A stretch of DNA of 40,566 nucleotides from Collinsella aerofaciens (GTDB lineage Bacteria; Actinomycetota; Coriobacteriia; Coriobacteriales; Coriobacteriaceae): positions 1 through 40,566 of the forward strand of contig JAUUSS010000004.1 in assembly GCA_030841765.1 (NCBI GenBank). The letters are read 5' to 3'. Every line of letters starts with the position of its first letter. Within the stretch, counting starts at the first letter, position 1. Position numbers and translations under genes: made by a program. The notes below the pieces were generated by a model. The model was not told where the DNA came from. It made no database searches and saw only the letters and a list, made by a program, of their open reading frames with translations. Positions 38,695 to 40,566 of the stretch are shown here, in pieces.

Positions 38695-39472
38695 TTACGA
38701 CGCGCAGTCGATCCTTAAGCGGCTCATGGACGGCCTCCAGAGCGACGTCAACCGCCTGCAGGGCGGGTTTTGCATGGATAACTTGCAGGCCGTGGCCGAG
38801 GAGCTTGCCCGTTACCGGGCAATGATCCTTGAGTACGCGGTCGAGCAGACAATGCTCGATACCGCCGATGGCGAGTATCTTGACCGCAAGGCGCTGGAGT
38901 ACAACGAGGAGCGCCTCGACGGCGAGGCGGACGACGTATTCCGCGCGCGGCTGCTCAATAAGATCAGGCAGCCGATTACCTCAGGTAACGCCAATCATTA
39001 CGTCTATTGGGCGCGTCAGGTGCCGGGCGTGGGCGCTGCCCGCTGCATCCCCACCTGGGACGGCCCCGGCACGGTCAAGGTGGTCATCCTCTCTGCCGCG
39101 ATGGCGGAGCCGGATGATGCATTGATCGCCGCTGTGCGGTCATACGTGGAGACGCAGCGCCCGGTCGGCGCGTCGGTTACGATCAGTAAGGCCGTGCCGG
39201 TAGACGTCACGATCAACGTCAAGGCGACGCTGGAGGCGGGCAGCAATCCGGATGAGGTACGTGAGCAGATCGCCGCCGCGATCCAGTCGTATTGTACAGA
39301 GATCGCGTTTGACTTGACCACGCTCAGCTACCATAAGGTCGGCGACCTCATGTTTGACGTGACGGGCGTTGCGGATATCTCCTCATATACGCTCAATGGC
39401 AAGACAGCCTCCGTCACGATGACTGCCGAGCAGTTTGCGCGCCTCAAGGAGGTGGTGCTCGATGCCTCTTAA
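38684..39472 (+). CDS. Baseplate J-like protein (XkdT)
   Basis: A 262-residue baseplate wedge protein: TMLDTADGEYLDRKALEYNE, RARLLNKIRQPITSGNANHY, VPGVGAARCIPTWDGPGTVK and a C-terminal DVTINVKATLEAG. It is the XkdT/gpJ family. ATG at 38684 follows GAGGAG; an upstream frame start lies deep in xkdS and is rejected. Confidence 0.92.
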   Translation: MPYDYDAQSILKRLMDGLQSDVNRLQGGFCMDNLQAVAEELARYRAMILEYAVEQTMLDTADGEYLDRKALEYNEERLDGEADDVFRARLLNKIRQPITSGNANHYVYWARQVPGVGAARCIPTWDGPGTVKVVILSAAMAEPDDALIAAVRSYVETQRPVGASVTISKAVPVDVTINVKATLEAGSNPDEVREQIAAAIQSYCTEIAFDLTTLSYHKVGDLMFDVTGVADISSYTLNGKTASVTMTAEQFARLKEVVLDAS

Positions 39473-40025
39473 CGACCCGCAGATGCTCCCCGCGTATATC
39501 CGCGAGATGGCACAGATGCAGGAGCTCCTGCAGACAGAGCAGGCGGAGCTCGACCGTACCGAGGCGGCAATCCTCGACGCCACGGATCAGCTCTATATCA
39601 ATTCGGCAACATGGACGCTCTCCCGCTGGGAGCAGATATTTGGCCTGCCAACCAACGATTCTGTCCCGGTCGCGCTGCGCCGGGAGAAAATCCTATCTAA
39701 GCGCAATGTCCGCCCACCTGCGACCGCCGAGTTTATCCGCCTCACGGCGGAGCAGATAACCGGCCAGCAGGTTACGATCACAGAGCATCCGGGCAGTTAC
39801 TCGTTTGCGCTGCACATCCACCTCAATGATATCTACAGCCTCGACCTTGCCGCCCTGCGGGCACGCATCGACGAGCTCAAGCCCGCGCACCTGACCTACA
39901 CCGTGGAGCAGTACGATCCCTCCGGGATCGACGTCCGGCAGCGGTACGCGGTCATGGTCGGCGAGGCCAAGCATTATACTTTATACCCACACCAAGGAGG
40001 AGACGGTAATGGCGACATGGGATAA
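39462..40025 (+). CDS. DUF2313 baseplate protein (YmfQ/XkdU-like)
   Basis: A 187-residue protein: LPAYIREMAQMQELLQTEQA, ATWTLSRWEQIFGLP, RREKILSKRNVRPPATAEFI and LDLAALRARIDELKPAHLTY, the DUF2313 family of Mu gp48/XkdU proteins linking baseplate and fibre. ATG at 39462 follows AAGGAGG within the preceding gene. Confidence 0.9.
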   Translation: MPLNDPQMLPAYIREMAQMQELLQTEQAELDRTEAAILDATDQLYINSATWTLSRWEQIFGLPTNDSVPVALRREKILSKRNVRPPATAEFIRLTAEQITGQQVTITEHPGSYSFALHIHLNDIYSLDLAALRARIDELKPAHLTYTVEQYDPSGIDVRQRYAVMVGEAKHYTLYPHQGGDGNGDMG

Positions 40026-40566
40026 CGTCGTATACACCACGCTGGGCCTCAATCTGATGGCCAAGCTGCAGACCGGGGCCACGCTCCATATTACGCGAGC
40101 AGTCGGTGGGGACGGGCACGCAAGCGCGGATGCCTTGCCTGCCCTGACAGAGATCGCGGCCACACAGACGCTGACCTTAAGCGATCCGGTCTACAAGGGC
40201 AATGGGCGTGCATTGCTGCCTGTAACGCTGTATAACCGGGGATTAACCGGGGGTTATATCCTGCGTCAGATCGGTATCTATGCGACCGACCCGGACGACG
40301 GCGAGGTGCTCATGCTGGTGGCGCAGTCTGAGACGCCGGACACGATCCCGAGCGAGCTTGCAAGCCCGGATTTTGTTGCTAATTTTTCCTTTCATATCGC
40401 GCTCGGCAATGCCGGGCGCATCAATGTTACTTATAGCCTGACGGACATGGCCACCAAGGCGGATTATGCCGCGTTTGTCGAGCAGATAGAGGATAAGCTT
40501 GCCCAACCCAACGGCATCGCCACGCTGGACAGCAGTGGCAAGCTCGCACAGATGCCCACGGCGGCG
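40009..40566 (+). CDS. Tail fibre / collar protein, N-terminal part (partial)
   Basis: The frame starts with ATG at 40009 behind AAGGAGGAG and is open to the window edge (186 codons). It begins MATWDNVVYTTLGLNLMAKL, followed by ITRAVGGDGHAS, GGYILRQIGIYATDPDDGEV and FHIALGNAGRIN. This is the conserved N-terminal attachment domain of phage tail-collar fibres; the receptor-binding part lies beyond the window. Confidence 0.88.
   Translation, partial: MATWDNVVYTTLGLNLMAKLQTGATLHITRAVGGDGHASADALPALTEIAATQTLTLSDPVYKGNGRALLPVTLYNRGLTGGYILRQIGIYATDPDDGEVLMLVAQSETPDTIPSELASPDFVANFSFHIALGNAGRINVTYSLTDMATKADYAAFVEQIEDKLAQPNGIATLDSSGKLAQMPTAA

Larger units (their letters stand above)
10893..40566 (+). 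mobile_element. Mu-like transposable prophage (left end to tail fibre; right end outside window)
   Basis: The order is repressor/Cro, antirepressor, MuA transposase, MuB ATPase, small accessory genes, GemA, Mor, gp25/26/27-like genes, NusG-like factor, large terminase, portal, gpF-like head protein, scaffold, capsid, connectors, sheath, tube, chaperones, tape measure, baseplate and fibre. Early genes are Mu-like, while the contractile tail resembles Bacillus PBSX/Xkd. The exact left terminus is not fixed; it lies between about 10893 and 11215, where two sets of end-type repeats occur. Nearly all genes run rightward with stop/start overlaps. Lysis genes and the right end are not in the window. 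Confidence 0.93.

Overview
The window looks like a chromosome segment of an anaerobic gut Clostridia/Bacillota bacterium. Shine-Dalgarno sites are strong AGGAGG types, small XRE regulators are many, host genes include a GH29 fucosidase and a YtrB-type ABC exporter, and phage tail genes resemble the PBSX/Xkd set of Bacillus. The species cannot be named from this sequence.

Layout. (1) Positions 1 to about 5176 are the right-hand part of an integrated element. It carries small leftward genes, a divergent XRE regulator, a DUF4041/GIY-YIG protein with a membrane partner, and a large serine recombinase. The 3' end of the recombinase gene runs into a sequence matching the 3' end of ssrA (tmRNA) followed by a terminator, which suggests attachment at ssrA. 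(2) Positions 5177-10700 are host DNA: a SMI1/KNR4 protein, an alpha-L-fucosidase, a decayed propeller-like gene with an in-frame TAA, an ABC ATPase/permease pair, and a cyclase gene truncated at about 10700. (3) From about 10.9 kb to the right edge lies a Mu-like transposable prophage, incomplete on the right: end-type repeats, a candidate type I toxin/antisense locus, divergent repressor/Cro genes with three GTAC-N4-GTAC operators, an antirepressor, MuA and MuB, small accessory genes, GemA, Mor, gp25/26/27-like genes, a NusG/LoaP-like antiterminator, and then packaging, head and contractile-tail genes up to the tail-fibre N-terminus.

The most striking content is RNA. The early region holds three hammerhead ribozymes (about 13059, 13904 and 15108) and two twister ribozymes (about 18605 and 19396). 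Each sits in the 5' leader just upstream of a ribosome binding site. The hammerheads share a covarying pseudoknot between the stem I loop and the bases just before the Shine-Dalgarno site. Each twister is preceded by a GC-rich hairpin that would become the 3' end of the upstream RNA.

A single type I-C-like CRISPR repeat (19345-19376) lies 27 nt upstream of the second twister's cleavage site, so self-cleavage would give a crRNA-like RNA of repeat plus hairpin pseudo-spacer with a defined 3' end. A second solitary repeat with the same shape and 11-nt handle is at 904-936 in the other mobile element. I propose that the prophage cuts its early mRNA with self-cleaving ribozymes and that one cut may mature a CRISPR-repeat decoy RNA (an RNA anti-CRISPR). 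The structures are read from the sequence; the function is inference.

Expected life cycle: the repressor (12112) holds the early promoter, and Cro and the antirepressor (13140) release it. MuA/MuB then drive transposition from the ends, GemA and Mor switch on later transcription, and the LoaP-like protein probably lets polymerase pass the terminator-like hairpins at 23292-23631 into the 17-kb late operon. Lysis genes and the right end lie outside the window.
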